DNA of 64,000 nt, taken from assembly GCA_964057225.1 (NCBI GenBank), contig OZ059900.1:3978501-4042500 (forward strand). The letters are read 5' to 3'. The notes under the pieces were generated by a model. The model did not search any database and had not been told where the DNA came from. It was given only the letters and a program-made list of their open reading frames with translations. This DNA comes from Auanema rhodensis. Taxonomy: Eukaryota > Nematoda > Chromadorea > Rhabditida > Rhabditidae. A program made the position numbers and the translations under genes. Shown here piece after piece: positions 14,530 to 29,845 of this stretch (within the stretch, counting starts at the first letter, position 1; each line of letters opens with the position of its first letter).

Positions 14530-17500
14530 TGCTATTTGAGCGAAATTCAGTGATTTAAACATCATTAGTGTTTGAGTAATGACTTTTGTTGTTATAGACG
14601 ATGAAACTATGATTTTGATCATATATATGAGCGATTTAGCCAAATTGGACTCAAAACTCGGAAAATTCAAAAATTCTGTCTATTTTCGACCTTTTTTGAT
14701 CAAAATGAATAAATATTAGTGCAAACTCATAAAAATAGACTGATTTTGTGTATTGTGTGTTTGATTCTCAAATCGTAACGAATATGATCAAAATTTACGA
14801 GTATCACAGAATTTGTACCAAAAATCGGTGAGTATATGGTGTTAAAGGTAAAAAACGACCATACTTAGTGTAGTAATGCTATTTGAGCGAAATTCAGGGA
14901 TTTAAACATCATTAGTGTTTAATCAGTGACTTTTGTTGTCATAGAAAATAAAACTATGATTTTGATCATAGATATGAGCGATTTAGCCAAATTGGACTCA
15001 AAACTCGGAAAATTCAAAAATTCTTTCTATTTTCGACCTTTTTTGATCAAAATGAATAAATATCAGTGCAAACTTGTAAAAATAGACTTATTTCGTGTAT
15101 TATGTGTTTGATTCTCGAATCTTAGCAAATATGATCAAAATTTACAAGTATTACAGATTTTGTACCAAAAATCGGTGAGTATATGGTGTTAGAGGCATAA
15201 AAACGACCATACTTAGTGTAGTAATGCTATTAGAGTGAAATTCAGTGATTTAAACATTATTAGTGTTCAATTAATGACTTTTGTTGTCATAGACAATAAA
15301 ACTATGCTTTTGATCATATATATGAGCGATTTAGCCAAATTGGACTCAAAACTCGAAAAATTCAAAAATTCTTTCTATTTTCGACCTTTTTTGATCAAAA
15401 TGAATAAATATCAGTGCAAACTCATAAAAAAAGACTGATTTTGTGTATTGTGTGTTTGATTCTCAAATCGTAACAAATTTGATCAAAATTTACGAGTATC
15501 ACAGAATTTGTTCCAAAAATCGGTGAGTATATGGTGTTAGAGGCATAAAAACGACCATACTTAGTGTAGTAATGCTATTAGAGTGAAATTCAGTGATTTA
15601 AACATTATTAGTGTATATTTGGAGACTTTCGTTATCACAGACAATAAAACTATGCTTTTGATCATAGAAATGAGCGATTTAGCCAAATTGGACTCAAAAC
15701 CCGGAAAATTCAAAAATTCTTTCTATTTTCGACCTTTTTTGATCAAAATGAATAAATATCAGTGCAAACTTGTAAAAATAGACTTATTTCGTGTATTATG
15801 TGTTTGATTCTCGAATCTTAGCAAATATGATCAAAATTTACAAGTATTACAGATTTTGTACCAAAAATCGGTGAGTATATGGTGTTAAAGGCAAAAAACG
15901 ACCATACTTAGTGTAGTAATGCTATTAGAGTGAAATTCAGTGATTTAAACATTATTAGTGTTTTCTTAATGACTTTTGTTGTCATAGACAATAAAACTAT
16001 GCTTTTGATCATATATATGAGCGATTTAGCCAAATTGGACTCAAAACTCGGAAAATTCAAAAATTCTTTCTATTTTCGACCTTTTTTGATCAAAATGAAT
16101 AAATATCAGTGCAAACTCATAAAAATAGACTGATTTTGTGTATTGTGTGTTTGATTCTCAAATCGTAACAAATATGATCAAAATTTACGAGTATTACAGA
16201 TTTTGTACCAAAAATCGGTGAGTATATGGTGTTAGAGGCATAAAAACGACCATACTTAGTGTAGTAATGCTATTTGAGCGAAATTCAGTATTTAAACATC
16301 ACTAGCGTTTAATTGATGACTTTTGTTGTCAGAGACATTAAAACTATGCTTTTGATCATATAAATGAGCGATTTAGCCAAATTAGACTCAAAACTCGGAA
16401 ATTTCAAAAATTCTTTCTATTTTCGACCTTTTTTGATCAAAATGAATAAATATTAGTGCAAACTCATAAAAATAGACTGATTTTGTGTATTGTATGTTTG
16501 ATTCTCGAATCTTAACAAATATGATCAAAATTTACGAGTATCACAGAATTTGTACCAAAAATCGGTGAGTATATGGTGTTAAAGGCATAAAAATGACCAT
16601 ACTTAGTGTAGGAATGCAATTTGAGCGAAATTCAGTGATTTAAACATCATTAGTGTTTAAGTAATGACTTTTGTTGTTATAGACGATGAAACTATGATTT
16701 TGATCATATATATGAGCGATTTAGCCAAATTGGACTCAAAACTCGGAAAATTCAAAAATTCTGTCTATTTTCGACCTTTTTTGATCAAAATGAATAAATA
16801 TTAGTGCAAACTCATAAAAATAGACTGATTTTGTGTATTGTGTGTTTGATTCTCAAATCGTAACGAATATGATCAAAATTTACGAGTATCACAGAATTTG
16901 TACCAAAAATCGGTGAGTATATGGTGTTAAAGGTAAAAAACGACCATACTTAGTGTAGTAATGCTATTTGAGCGAAATTCAGGGATTTAAACATCATTAG
17001 TGTTTAATCAGTGACTTTTGTTGTCATAGAAAATAAAACTATGATTTTGATCATAGATATGAGCGATTTAGCCAAATTGGACTCAAAACTCGGAAAATTC
17101 AAAAATTCTTTCTATTTTCGACCTTTTTTGATCAAAATGAATAAATATCAGTGCAAACTTGTAAAAATAGACTTATTTCGTGTATTATGTGTTTGATTCT
17201 CGAATCTTAGCAAATATGATCAAAATTTACAAGTATTACAGATTTTGTACCAAAAATCGGTGAGTATATGGTGTTAGAGGCATAAAAACGACCATACTTA
17301 GTGTAGTAATGCTATTAGAGTGAAATTCAGTGATTTAAACATTATTAGTGTTCAATTAATGACTTTTGTTGTCATAGACAATAAAACTATGCTTTTGATC
17401 ATATATATGAGCGATTTAGCCAAATTGGACTCAAAACTCGAAAAATTCAAAAATTCTTTCTATTTTCGACCTTTTTTGATCAAAATGAATAAATATCAGT

Positions 17501-18370
17501 GCAAACTCATAAAAAAAGACTGATTTTGTGTATTGTGTGTTTGATTCTCAAATCGTAACAAATTTGATCAAAATTTACGAGTATCACAGAATTTGTTCCA
17601 AAAATCGGTGAGTATATGGTGTTAGAGGCATAAAAACGACCATACTTAGTGCAGTAATGCTATTAGAGTGAAATTCAGTGATTTAAACATTATTAGTGTA
17701 TATTTGGAGACTTTCGTTATCACAGACAATAAAACTATGCTTTTGATCATAGATATGAGCGATTTAGCCAAATTGGACTCAAAACCCGGAAAATTCAAAA
17801 ATTCTTTCTATTTTCGACCTTTTTTGATCAAAATGAATAAATATCAGTGCAAACTTGTAAAAATAGACTTATTTCGTGTATTATGTGTTTGATTCTCGAA
17901 TCTTAGCAAATATGATCAAAATTTACAAGTATTACAGATTTTGTACCAAAAATCGGTGAGTATATGGTGTTAAAGGCAAAAAACGACCATACTTAGTGTA
18001 GTAATGCTATTAGAGTGAAATTCAGTGATTTAAACATTATTAGTGTTTTCTTAATGACTTTTGTTGTCATAGACAATAAAACTATGCTTTTGATCATATA
18101 TATGAGCGATTTAGCCAAATTGGACTCAAAACTCGGAAAATTCAAAAATTCTTTCTATTTTCGACCTTTTTTGATCAAAATGAATAAATATCAGTGCAAA
18201 CTCATAAAAATAGACTGATTTTGTGTATTGTGTGTTTGATTCTCAAATCGTAACAAATATGATCAAAATTTACGAGTATTACAGATTTTGTACCAAAAAT
18301 CGGTGAGTATATGGTGTTAGAGGCATAAAAACGACCATACTTAGTGTAGTAATGCTATTTGAGCGAAATT
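14530..18370. repeat. Two tandem copies of a 2085-bp six-monomer block
   Basis: Markers at 14926, 15235, 15583 and 15930 recur at 17011, 17320, 17668 and 18015, always 2085 bp later. Private variants are shared by both copies: CAGGGATTTAAAC near 14897 and 16982, and GTAACGAATATG near 14776 and 16861. The match breaks down to the left of about 14530 and to the right of about 16285 (copy 1). Confidence 0.85.
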
Positions 18371-21300
18371 CAGTGATTTAAACATCATTAGTGTTCAATT
18401 AATGACTTTTGTTGTCATAGACAATAAAACTATGCTTCTGATCATATATATGAGCGATTTATCCAAATTAGACTCAAAACTCGGAAATTTCAAAAATTCT
18501 TTCTATTTTCGACCTTTTTTGATCAAAATGAATAAATATCAGTGCAAACTCATAAAAATAGACTGATTTTGTGTATTGTATGTTTGATTCTCGAATCTTA
18601 ACAAATATGATCAAAATTTACGAGTATCACAGATTTTGTACCAAAAATCGGTGAATCTATGGTGTTAAAGGTATAAAAACGACCATACTTAGTGTAGTAA
18701 TGCTATTTAAGCGAAATTCAGTGATTTAAACATCATTAATGTTTAATTAATGACTTTTGTTGTCATAGACAATAAAACTATGCTTTTGATCATATATATG
18801 AGCGATTTAGCCAAATTGGACTCAAAACTCGGAAATTTCAAAAATTCTTTCTATTTTCGACCTTTTTTGATCAAAATGAATAAATATCAGTGCAGACTCA
18901 TGAAAATAGACTGATTTTGTGTATTGTGTGTTTGATTCTCAAATCGTAACAAATATGATCAAAATTTACGAGTATCACAGAATTTGTACCAAAAATCGGT
19001 GAGTATATGGTGTTAAAGGCGAAAAACGACCATACTTAGTGTAGTAATGCTATTTGAGCGAAATTCAGTGATTTAAACATTATTAGTGTTTAATTAATGA
19101 CTTTTGTTGTTATAGACAATAAAACTATGCTTTTGATCATATATATGAGCGATTTATACAAATTGGACTCAAAACTCGGAAAATTCAAAAATTCTGTCTA
19201 TTATCGACCTTTTTTGATCAAAATGAATAAATATTAGTGCAAACTCATAAAAATAGACTGATTTTGTGTATTGTATGTTTGATTCTCGAATCTTAACAAA
19301 TATGATCAAAATTTACGAGTATCACAGAATTTGTACCAAAAATCGGTGAGTATATGGTGTTAAAGGCATAAAAATGACCATACTTAGTGTAGGAATGCAT
19401 TTTGAGCGAAATTCAGTGATTTAAACATCATTAGTGTTTAATTAATGACTTTTGTTGTTATAGACAATAAAACTATGCTTTTGATCATATATATGAGCGA
19501 TTTAGCCAAATTGGACTCAAAACTCGGAAATTTCAAAAATTCTTTCTATTTTCGACCTTTTTTGATCAAAATGAATAAATATCAGTGCAGACTCATGAAA
19601 ATAGACTGATTTTGTGTATTGTGTGTTTGATTCTCAAATCGTAACAAATATGATCAAAATTTACGAGTATCACAGAATTTGTACCAAAAATCGGTGAGTA
19701 TATGGTGTTAAAGGCAAAAAACGACCATACTTAGTGTAGTAATGCTATTTGAGCGAAATTCAGTTATTTAAACATCATTAGTGTTTAATTAATGACTTTT
19801 GTTGTTATAGACAATAAAACTATGCTTTTGATCGTATATATGAGCGATTTATACAAATTGGACTCAAAACTCGGAAAATTCAAAAATTCTGTCTATTTTC
19901 GACCTTTTTTGATCAAAATGAATAAATATTAGTGCAAACTCATAAAAATAGACTGATTTTGTGTATTGTGTGTTTGATTCTCAAATCGTAACAAATATGA
20001 TCAAAATTTACGAGTATCACAGAATTTGTACCAAAAATCGGTGAGTATATGGTGTTAAAGGCAAAAAACGACCATACTTAGTGTAGTAATGCTATTTGAG
20101 CGAAATTCAGTGATTTAAACATCATTAGTGTTTAATCAGTGACTTTTGTTGTCATAGAAAATAAAACTATGCTTTTGATCATATATATGAGCGATTTAGC
20201 CAAATTGGACTCAAAACTCGGAAAATTCAAAAATTCTTTCTATTTTCGACCTTTTTTGATCAAAATGAATAAATATCAGTGCAAACTCGTAAAAATAGAC
20301 TGATTTTGTGTATTGTATGTTTGATTCTCGAATCTTAACAAATATGATCACATTTTACGAGTATTACAGGTTTTGTACCAAAAATCGGTGAGTATATGGT
20401 GTTAATGGCATAAAAACGACCATACTTAGTGTAGGAATGCATTTTGAGCGAAATTCAGTGATTTAAACATCATTTGTGTTTAATTAATGACTTTTGTTGT
20501 CATAGACAATGAAACTATGCTTTTGATCATATATATGAGCGATTTAGCCAAATTGGACTCAAAACTCGGAAATTTAAAAAATTCTTTCTATTTTCGACCT
20601 TTTTTGATCAAAATGAATAAATATTAGTGCAAACTCATAAAAATAGACTGATTTTGTGTATTGTATGTTTGATTCTCGAATCTTAACAAATATGATCAAA
20701 ATTTACGAGTATCACAGAATTTGTACCAAAAATCGGTGAGTATATGGTGTTAAAGGCATAAAAATGACCATACTTAGTGTAGGAATGCAATTTGAGCGAA
20801 ATTCAGTGATTTAAACATCATTAGTGTTTAAGTAATGACTTTTGTTGTTATAGACGATGAAACTATGATTTTGATCATATATATGAGCGATTTAGCCAAA
20901 TTGGACTCAAAACTCGGAAAATTCAAAAATTCTGTCTATTTTCGACCTTTTTTGATCAAAATGAATAAATATTAGTGCAAACTCATAAAAATAGACTGAT
21001 TTTGTGTATTGTGTGTTTGATTCTCAAATCGTAACAAATATGATCAAAATTTACGAGTATCACAGAATTTGTACCAAAAATCGGTGAGTATATGGTGTTA
21101 AAGGTAAAAAACGACCATACTTAGTGTAGTAATGCTATTTGAGCGAAATTCAGTGATTTAAACATCATTAGTGTTTAATCAGTGACTTTTGTTGTCATAG
21201 AAAATAAAACTATGCTTTTGATCATAGATATGAGCGATTTAGCCAAATTGGACTCAAAACTCGGAAAATTCAAAAATTCTTTCTATTTTCGACCTTTTTT

Positions 21301-22544
21301 GATCAAAATGAATAAATATCAGTGCAAACTTGTAAAAATAGACTTATTTCGTGTATTATGTGTTTGATTCTCGAATCTTAGCAAATATGATCAAAATTTA
21401 CAAGTATTACAGATTTTGTACCAAAAATCGGTGAGTATATGGTGTTAGAGGCATAAAAACGACCATACTTAGTGTAGTAATGCTATTAGAGTGAAATTCA
21501 GTGATTTAAACATTATTAGTGTTCAATTAATGACTTTTGTTGTCATAGACAATAAAACTATGCTTTTGATCATATATATGAGCGATTTAGCCAAATTGGA
21601 CTCAAAACTCGAAAAATTCAAAAATTCTTTCTATTTTCGACCTTTTTTGATCAAAATGAATAAATATCAGTGCAAACTCATAAAAAAAGACTGATTTTGT
21701 GTATTGTGTGTTTGATTCTCAAATCGTAACAAATTTGATCAAAATTTACGAGTATCACAGAATTTGTTCCAAAAATCGGTGAGTATATGGTGTTAGAGGC
21801 ATAAAAACGACCATACTTAGTGTAGTAATGCTATTAGAGTGAAATTCAGTGATTTAAACATTATTAGTGTATATTTGGAGACTTTCGTTATCACAGACAA
21901 TAAAACTATGCTTTTGATCATAGATATGAGCGATTTAGCCAAATTGGACTCAAAACTCGGAAAATTCAAAAATTCTTTCTATTTTCGACCTTTTTTGATC
22001 AAAATGAATAAATATCAGTGCAAACTTGTAAAAATAGACTTATTTCGTGTATTATGTGTTTGATTCTCGAATCTTAGCAAATATGATCAAAATTTACAAG
22101 TATTACAGATTTTGTACCAAAAATCGGTGAGTATATGGTGTTAGAGGCATAAAAACGACCATACTTAGTGTAGTAATGCTATTAGAGTGAAATTCAGTGA
22201 TTTAAACATTATTAGTGTTTTCTTAATGACTTTTGTTGTCATAGACAATGAAACTATGCTTTTGATCATATATATGAGCGATTTAGCCAAATTGGACTCA
22301 AAACTCGGAAAATTCAAAAATTCTTTCTATTTTCGACCTTTTTTGATCAAAATGAATAAATATTAGTGCAAACTCATAAAAATAGACTGATTTTGTGTAT
22401 TGTGTGTTTGATTCTCAAATCGTAACAAATATGATCAAAATTTAAGAGTATCACAGAATTTGTACCAAAAATCGGTGAGTATATGGTGTTAGAGGCATAA
22501 AAACGACCATACTTAGTGTAGTAATGCTATTTGAGCGAAATTCA

Positions 22545-22720
22545 GTGATTTAAACATCATTGTGTATTGTGTGTTTGATTCTCAAATCGTAACAAATATG
22601 ATCAAAATTTACGAGTATCACAGAATTTGTACCAAAAATCGGTGAGTATATGGTGTTAAAGGTAAAAAACGACCATACTTAGTGTAGTAATGCTATTTAA
22701 GCCAAATTCAGTGATTTAAA
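22545..22720. repeat. Satellite monomer with internal deletion of about 180 bp
   Basis: Sequence jumps from AAACATCAT directly to TGTGTATTGTGTG, skipping roughly half a monomer. The spacing of the flanking marker blocks (21182 to 23087, 1905 bp) is about 180 bp less than the 2085 bp seen elsewhere. This is the only clear half-monomer that I found in the array. Confidence 0.8.
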
Positions 22721-25139
22721 CATCATTAATGTTTAATTAATGACTTTTGTTGTCATAGACAATAAAACTATGCTTTTGATCATATATATGAGCGATTTAG
22801 CCAAATTGGACTCAAAACTCGGAAATTTCAAAAATTCTTTCTATTTTCGACCTTTTTTGATCAAAATGAATAAATATTAGTGCAAACTCATAAAAATAGA
22901 CTGATTTTGTGTATTGTGTGTTTGATTCTCAAATCGTAACAAATATGATCAAAATTTACGAGTATCACAGAATTTGTACCAAAAATCGGTGAGTATATGG
23001 TGTTAAAGGTAAAAAACGACCATACTTAGTGTAGTAATGCTATTTGAGCGAAATTCAGTGATTTAAACATCATTAGTGTTTAATCAGTGACTTTTGTTGT
23101 CATAGAAAATAAAACTATGCTTTTGATCATAGATATGAGCGATTTAGCCAAATTGGACTCAAAACTCGGAAAATTCAAAAATTCTTTCTATTTTCGACCT
23201 TTTTTGATCAAAATGAATAAATATCAGTGCAAACTTGTAAAAATAGACTTATTTCGTGTATTATGTGTTTGATTCTCGAATCTTAGCAAATATGATCAAA
23301 ATTTACAAGTATTACAGATTTTGTACCAAAAATCGGTGAGTATATGGTGTTAGAGGCATAAAAACGACCATACTTAGTGTAGTAATGCTATTAGAGTGAA
23401 ATTCAGTGATTTAAACATTATTAGTGTTCAATTAATGACTTTTGTTGTCATAGACAATAAAACTATGCTTTTGATCATATATATGAGCGATTTAGCCAAA
23501 TTGGACTCAAAACTCGAAAAATTCAAAAATTCTTTCTATTTTCGACCTTTTTTGATCAAAATGAATAAATATCAGTGCAAACTCATAAAAAAAGACTGAT
23601 TTTGTGTATTGTGTGTTTGATTCTCAAATCGTAACAAATTTGATCAAAATTTACGAGTATCACAGAATTTGTTCCAAAAATCGGTGAGTATATGGTGTTA
23701 GAGGCATAAAAACGACCATACTTAGTGTAGTAATGCTATTAGAGTGAAATTCAGTGATTTAAACATTATTAGTGTATATTTGGAGACTTTCGTTATCACA
23801 GACAATAAAACTATGCTTTTGATCATAGATATGAGCGATTTAGCCAAATTGGACTCAAAACTCGGAAAATTCAAAAATTCTTTCTATTTTCGACCTTTTT
23901 TGATCAAAATGAATAAATATCAGTGCAAACTTGTAAAAATAGACTTATTTCGTGTATTATGTGTTTGATTCTCGAATCTTAGCAAATATGATCAAAATTT
24001 ACAAGTATTACAGATTTTGTACCAAAAATCGGTGAGTATATGGTGTTAGAGGCATAAAAACGACCATACTTAGTGTAGTAATGCTATTAGAGTGAAATTC
24101 AGTGATTTAAACATTATTAGTGTTCAATTAATGACTTTTGTTGTCATAGACAATAAAACTATGCTTTTGATCATATATATGAGCGATTTAGCCAAATTGG
24201 ACTCAAAACTCGGAAAATTCAAAAATTCTTTCTATTTTCGACCTTTTTTGATCAAAATGAATAAATATCAGTGCAAACTCATAAAAATAGACTGATTTTG
24301 TGTATTGTGTGTTTGATTCTCAAATCGTAACAAATATGATCAAAATTTACGAGTATTACAGATTTTGTACCAAAAATCGGTGAGTATATGGTGTTAGAGG
24401 CATAAAAACGACCATACTTAGTGTAGTAATGCTATTTGAGCGAAATTCAGTGATTTAAACATCATTAGTGTTCAATTAATGACTTTTGTTGTCATAGACA
24501 ATAAAACTATGCTTCTGATCATATATATGAGCGATTTATCCAAATTAGACTCAAAACTCGGAAATTTCAAAAATTCTTTCTATTTTCGACCTTTTTTGAT
24601 CAAAATGAATAAATATCAGTGCAAACTCATAAAAATAGACTGATTTTGTGTATTGTATGTTTGATTCTCGAATTTTAACAAATATGATCAAAATTTACGA
24701 GTATCACAGATTTTGTACCAAAAATCGGTGAATCTATGGTGTTAAAGGTATAAAAACGACCATACTTAGTGTAGTAATAATGCTATTTAAGCGAAATTCA
24801 GTGATTTAAACATCATTAATGTTTAATTAATGACTTTTGTTGTCATAGACAATAAAACTATGCTTTTGATCATATATATGAGCGATTTAGCCAAATTGGA
24901 CTCAAAACTCGGAAATTTCAAAAATTCTTTCTATTTTCGACCTTTTTTGATCAAAATGAATAAATATCAGTGCAGACTCATGAAAATAGACTGATTTTGT
25001 GTATTGTGTGTTTGATTCTCAAATCGTAACAAATATGATCAAAATTTACGAGTATCACAGAATTTGTACCAAAAATCGGTGAGTATATGGTGTTAAAGGC
25101 GAAAAACGACCATACTTAGTGTAGTAATGCTATTTGAGC

Positions 25140-28100
25140 GAAATTCAGTGATTTAAACATTATTAGTGTTTAATTAATGACTTTTGTTGTTATAGACAAT
25201 AAAACTATGCTTTTGATCATATATATGAGCGATTTATACAAATTGGACTCAAAACTCGGAAAATTCAAAAATTCTGTCTATTATCGACCTTTTTTGATCA
25301 AAATGAATAAATATTAGTGCAAACTCATGAAAATAGACTGATTTTGTGTATTGTATGTTTGATTCTCGAATCTTAACAAATATGATCAAAATTTACGAGT
25401 ATCACAGAATTTGTACCAAAAATCGGTGAGTATATGGTGTTAAAGGCATAAAAATGACCATACTTAGTGTAGGAATGCATTTTGAGCGAAATTCAGTGAT
25501 TTAAACATCATTAGTGTTTAATTAATGATTTTTGTTGTTATAGACAATAAAACTATGCTTTTGATCATATATATGAGCGATTTAGCCAAATTGGACTCAA
25601 AACTCGGAAAATTCAAAAATTCTGTCTATTTTCGACCTTTTTTGATCAAAATGAATAAATATTAGTGCAAACTCATAAAAATAGACTGATTTTGTGTATT
25701 GTGTGTTTGATTCTCAAATCGTAACAAATATGATCAAAATTTACGAGTATCACAGAATTTGTACCAAAAATCGGTGAGTATATGGTGTTAAAGGCGAAAA
25801 ACGACCATACTTAGTGTAGTAATGCTATTTGAGCGAAATTCAGTGATTTAAACATTATTAGTGTTTAATTAATGACTTTTGTTGTTATAGACAATAAAAC
25901 TATGCTTTTGATCATATATATGAGCGATTTATACAAATTGGACTCAAAACTCGGAAAATTCAAAAATTCTGTCTATTATCGACCTTTTTTGATCAAAATG
26001 AATAAATATTAGTGCAAACTCATGAAAATAGACTGATTTTGTGTATTGTATGTTTGATTCTCGAATCTTAACAAATATGATCAAAATTTACGAGTATCAC
26101 AGAATTTGTACCAAAAATCGGTGAGTATATGGTGTTAAAGGCATAAAAATGACCATACTTAGTGTAGGAATGCATTTTGAGCGAAATTCAGTGATTTAAA
26201 CATCATTAGTGTTTAATTAATGACTTTTGTTGTTATAGACAATAAAACTATGCTTTTGATCATATATATGAGCGATTTAGCCAAATTGGACTCAAAACTC
26301 GGAAAATTCAAAAATTCTGTCTATTTTCGACCTTTTTTGATCAAAATGAATAAATATTAGTGCAAACTCATAACAATAGACTGATTTTGTGTATTGTGTG
26401 TTTGATTCTCAAATCGTAACAAATATGATCAAAATTTACGAGTATCACAGAATTTGTACCAAAAATCGGTGAGTATATGGTGTTAAACGCAAAAAACGAC
26501 CATACTTAGTTTAGTAATGCTATTTGAGCGAAATTCAGTGATTTAAACATCATTAGTGTTTAATCAGTGACTTTTGTTGTCATAGAAAATAAAACTATGC
26601 TTTTGATCATATATATGAGCGATTTAGCCAAATTGGACTCAAAACTCGGAAAATTCAAAAATTCTTTCTATTTTCGACCTTTTTTGATCAAAATGAATAA
26701 ATATCAGTGCAAACTCGTAAAAATAGACTGATTTTGTGTATTGTATGTTTGATTCTCGAATCTTAACAAATATGATCAAATTTTACGAGTATTACAGAAT
26801 TTGTACCAAAAATCGGTGAGTATATGGTGTTAATGGCATAAAAACGACCATACTTAGTATAGGAATGCATTTTGAGCGAAATTCAGTGATTTAAACATCA
26901 TTAGTGTTTAATTAATGACTTTTGTTGTCATAGACAATGAAACTATGCTTTTGATCATATATATGAGCGATTTAGCCAAATTGGACTCAAAACTCGGAAA
27001 TTTAAAAAATTCTTTCTATTTTCGACCTTTTTTGATCAAAATGAATAAATATCAGTGCAAACTCATAAAAATAGACTGATTTTGTGTATTGTGTGTTTGA
27101 TTCTCAAATCTTAACAAATATGATCAAAATTTACGAGTATCACAGATTTTGTACCAAAAATCGGTGAGTATATGGTGTTAAAGGCAAAAAACGACCATAC
27201 TTAGTGTAGTAATGCTATTTGAGCGAAATTCAGTTATTTAAACATCATTAGTGTTTAATTAATGACTTTTGTTGTTATAGACAATAAAACTATGCTTTTG
27301 ATCGTATATATGAGCGATTTATACAAATTGGACTCAAAACTCGGAAAATTCAAAAATTCTGTCTATTTTCGACCTTTTTTGATCAAAATGAATAAATATT
27401 AGTGCAAACTCATGAAAATAGACTGATTTTGTGTATTGTATGTTTGATTCTCGAATCTTAACAAATATGATCAAAATTTACGAGTATCACAGAATTTGTA
27501 CCAAAAATCGGTGAGTATATGGTGTTAAAGGCATAAAAATGACCATACTTAGTGTAGGAATGCTATTTGAGCGAAATTCAGTGATTTAAACATTATTAGT
27601 GTTTAATTAATGACTTTTGTTGTTATAGACAATAAAACTATGCTTTTGATCATATATATGAGCGATTTATACAAATTGGACTCAAAACTCGGAAAATTCA
27701 AAAATTCTGTCTATTATCGACCTTTTTTGATCAAAATGAATAAATATTAGTGCAAACTCATGAAAATAGACTGATTTTGTGTATTGTATGTTTGATTCTC
27801 GAATCTTAACAAATATGATCAAAATTTACGAGTATCACAGAATTTGTACCAAAAATCGGTGAGTATATGGTGTTAAAGGCATAAAAATGACCATACTTAG
27901 TGTAGGAATGCATTTTGAGCGAAATTCAGTGATTTAAACATCATTAGTGTTTAATTAATGATTTTTGTTGTTATAGACAATAAAACTATGCTTTTGATCA
28001 TATATATGAGCGATTTAGCCAAATTGGACTCAAAACTCGGAAAATTCAAAAATTCTGTCTATTTTCGACCTTTTTTGATCAAAATGAATAAATATTAGTG

Positions 28101-29845
28101 CAAACTCATAAAAATAGACTGATTTTGTGTATTGTGTGTTTGATTCTCAAATCGTAACAAATATGATCAAAATTTACGAGTATCACAGAATTTGTACCAA
28201 AAATCGGTGAGTATATGGTGTTAAAGGCGAAAAACGACCATACTTAGTGTAGTAATGCTATTTGAGCGAAATTCAGTGATTTAAACATTATTAGTGTTTA
28301 ATTAATGACTTTTGTTGTTATAGACAATAAAACTATGCTTTTGATCATATATATGAGCGATTTATACAAATTGGACTCAAAACTCGGAAAATTCAAAAAT
28401 TCTGTCTATTATCGACCTTTTTTGATCAAAATGAATAAATATTAGTGCAAACTCATGAAAATAGACTGATTTTGTGTATTGTATGTTTGATTCTCGAATC
28501 TTAACAAATATGATCAAAATTTACGAGTATCACAGAATTTGTACCAAAAATCGGTGAGTATATGGTGTTAAAGGCATAAAAATGACCATACTTAGTGTAG
28601 GAATGCATTTTGAGCGAAATTCAGTGATTTAAACATCATTAGTGTTTAATTAATGACTTTTGTTGTTATAGACAATAAAACTATGCTTTTGATCATATAT
28701 ATGAGCGATTTAGCCAAATTGGACTCAAAACTCGGAAAATTCAAAAATTCTGTCTATTTTCGACCTTTTTTGATCAAAATGAATAAATATTAGTGCAAAC
28801 TCATAACAATAGACTGATTTTGTGTATTGTGTGTTTGATTCTCAAATCGTAACAAATATGATCAAAATTTACGAGTATCACAGAATTTGTACCAAAAATC
28901 GGTGAGTATATGGTGTTAAACGCAAAAAACGACCATACTTAGTTTAGTAATGCTATTTGAGCGAAATTCAGTGATTTAAACATCATTAGTGTTTAATCAG
29001 TGACTTTTGTTGTCATAGAAAATAAAACTATGCTTTTGATCATATATATGAGCGATTTAGCCAAATTGGACTCAAAACTCGGAAAATTCAAAAATTCTTT
29101 CTATTTTCGACCTTTTTTGATCAAAATGAATAAATATCAGTGCAAACTCGTAAAAATAGACTGATTTTGTGTATTGTATGTTTGATTCTCGAATCTTAAC
29201 AAATATGATCAAATTTTACGAGTATTACAGAATTTGTACCAAAAATCGGTGAGTATATGGTGTTAATGGCATAAAAACGACCATACTTAGTATAGGAATG
29301 CATTTTGAGCGAAATTCAGTGATTTAAACATCATTAGTGTTTAATTAATGACTTTTGTTGTCATAGACAATGAAACTATGCTTTTGATCATATATATGAG
29401 CGATTTAGCCAAATTGGACTCAAAACTCGGAAATTTAAAAAATTCTTTCTATTTTCGACCTTTTTTGATCAAAATGAATAAATATCAGTGCAAACTCATA
29501 AAAATAGACTGATTTTGTGTATTGTGTGTTTGATTCTCAAATCTTAACAAATATGATCAAAATTTACGAGTATCACAGATTTTGTACCAAAAATCGGTGA
29601 GTATATGGTGTTAAAGGCAAAAAACGACCATACTTAGTGTAGTAATGCTATTTGAGCGAAATTCAGTTATTTAAACATCATTAGTGTTTAATTAATGACT
29701 TTTGTTGTTATAGACAATAAAACTATGCTTTTGATCGTATATATGAGCGATTTATACAAATTGGACTCAAAACTCGGAAAATTCAAAAATTCTGTCTATT
29801 TTCGACCTTTTTTGATCAAAATGAATAAATATTAGTGCAAACTCA
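25140..29845. repeat. Two copies of a seven-monomer block, offset 2433 bp
   Basis: Rare variants recur at a fixed offset: CATAACAATAGAC near 26368 and 28801, TGTTAAACGCAAAA at 26481 and 28914, and TTAATGATTTTTG near 25521 and 27954. The copies run from about 25140 to 27412 and from about 27573 to 29845. After that point CATGAAAATAG and CATAAAAATAG differ. Confidence 0.85.
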
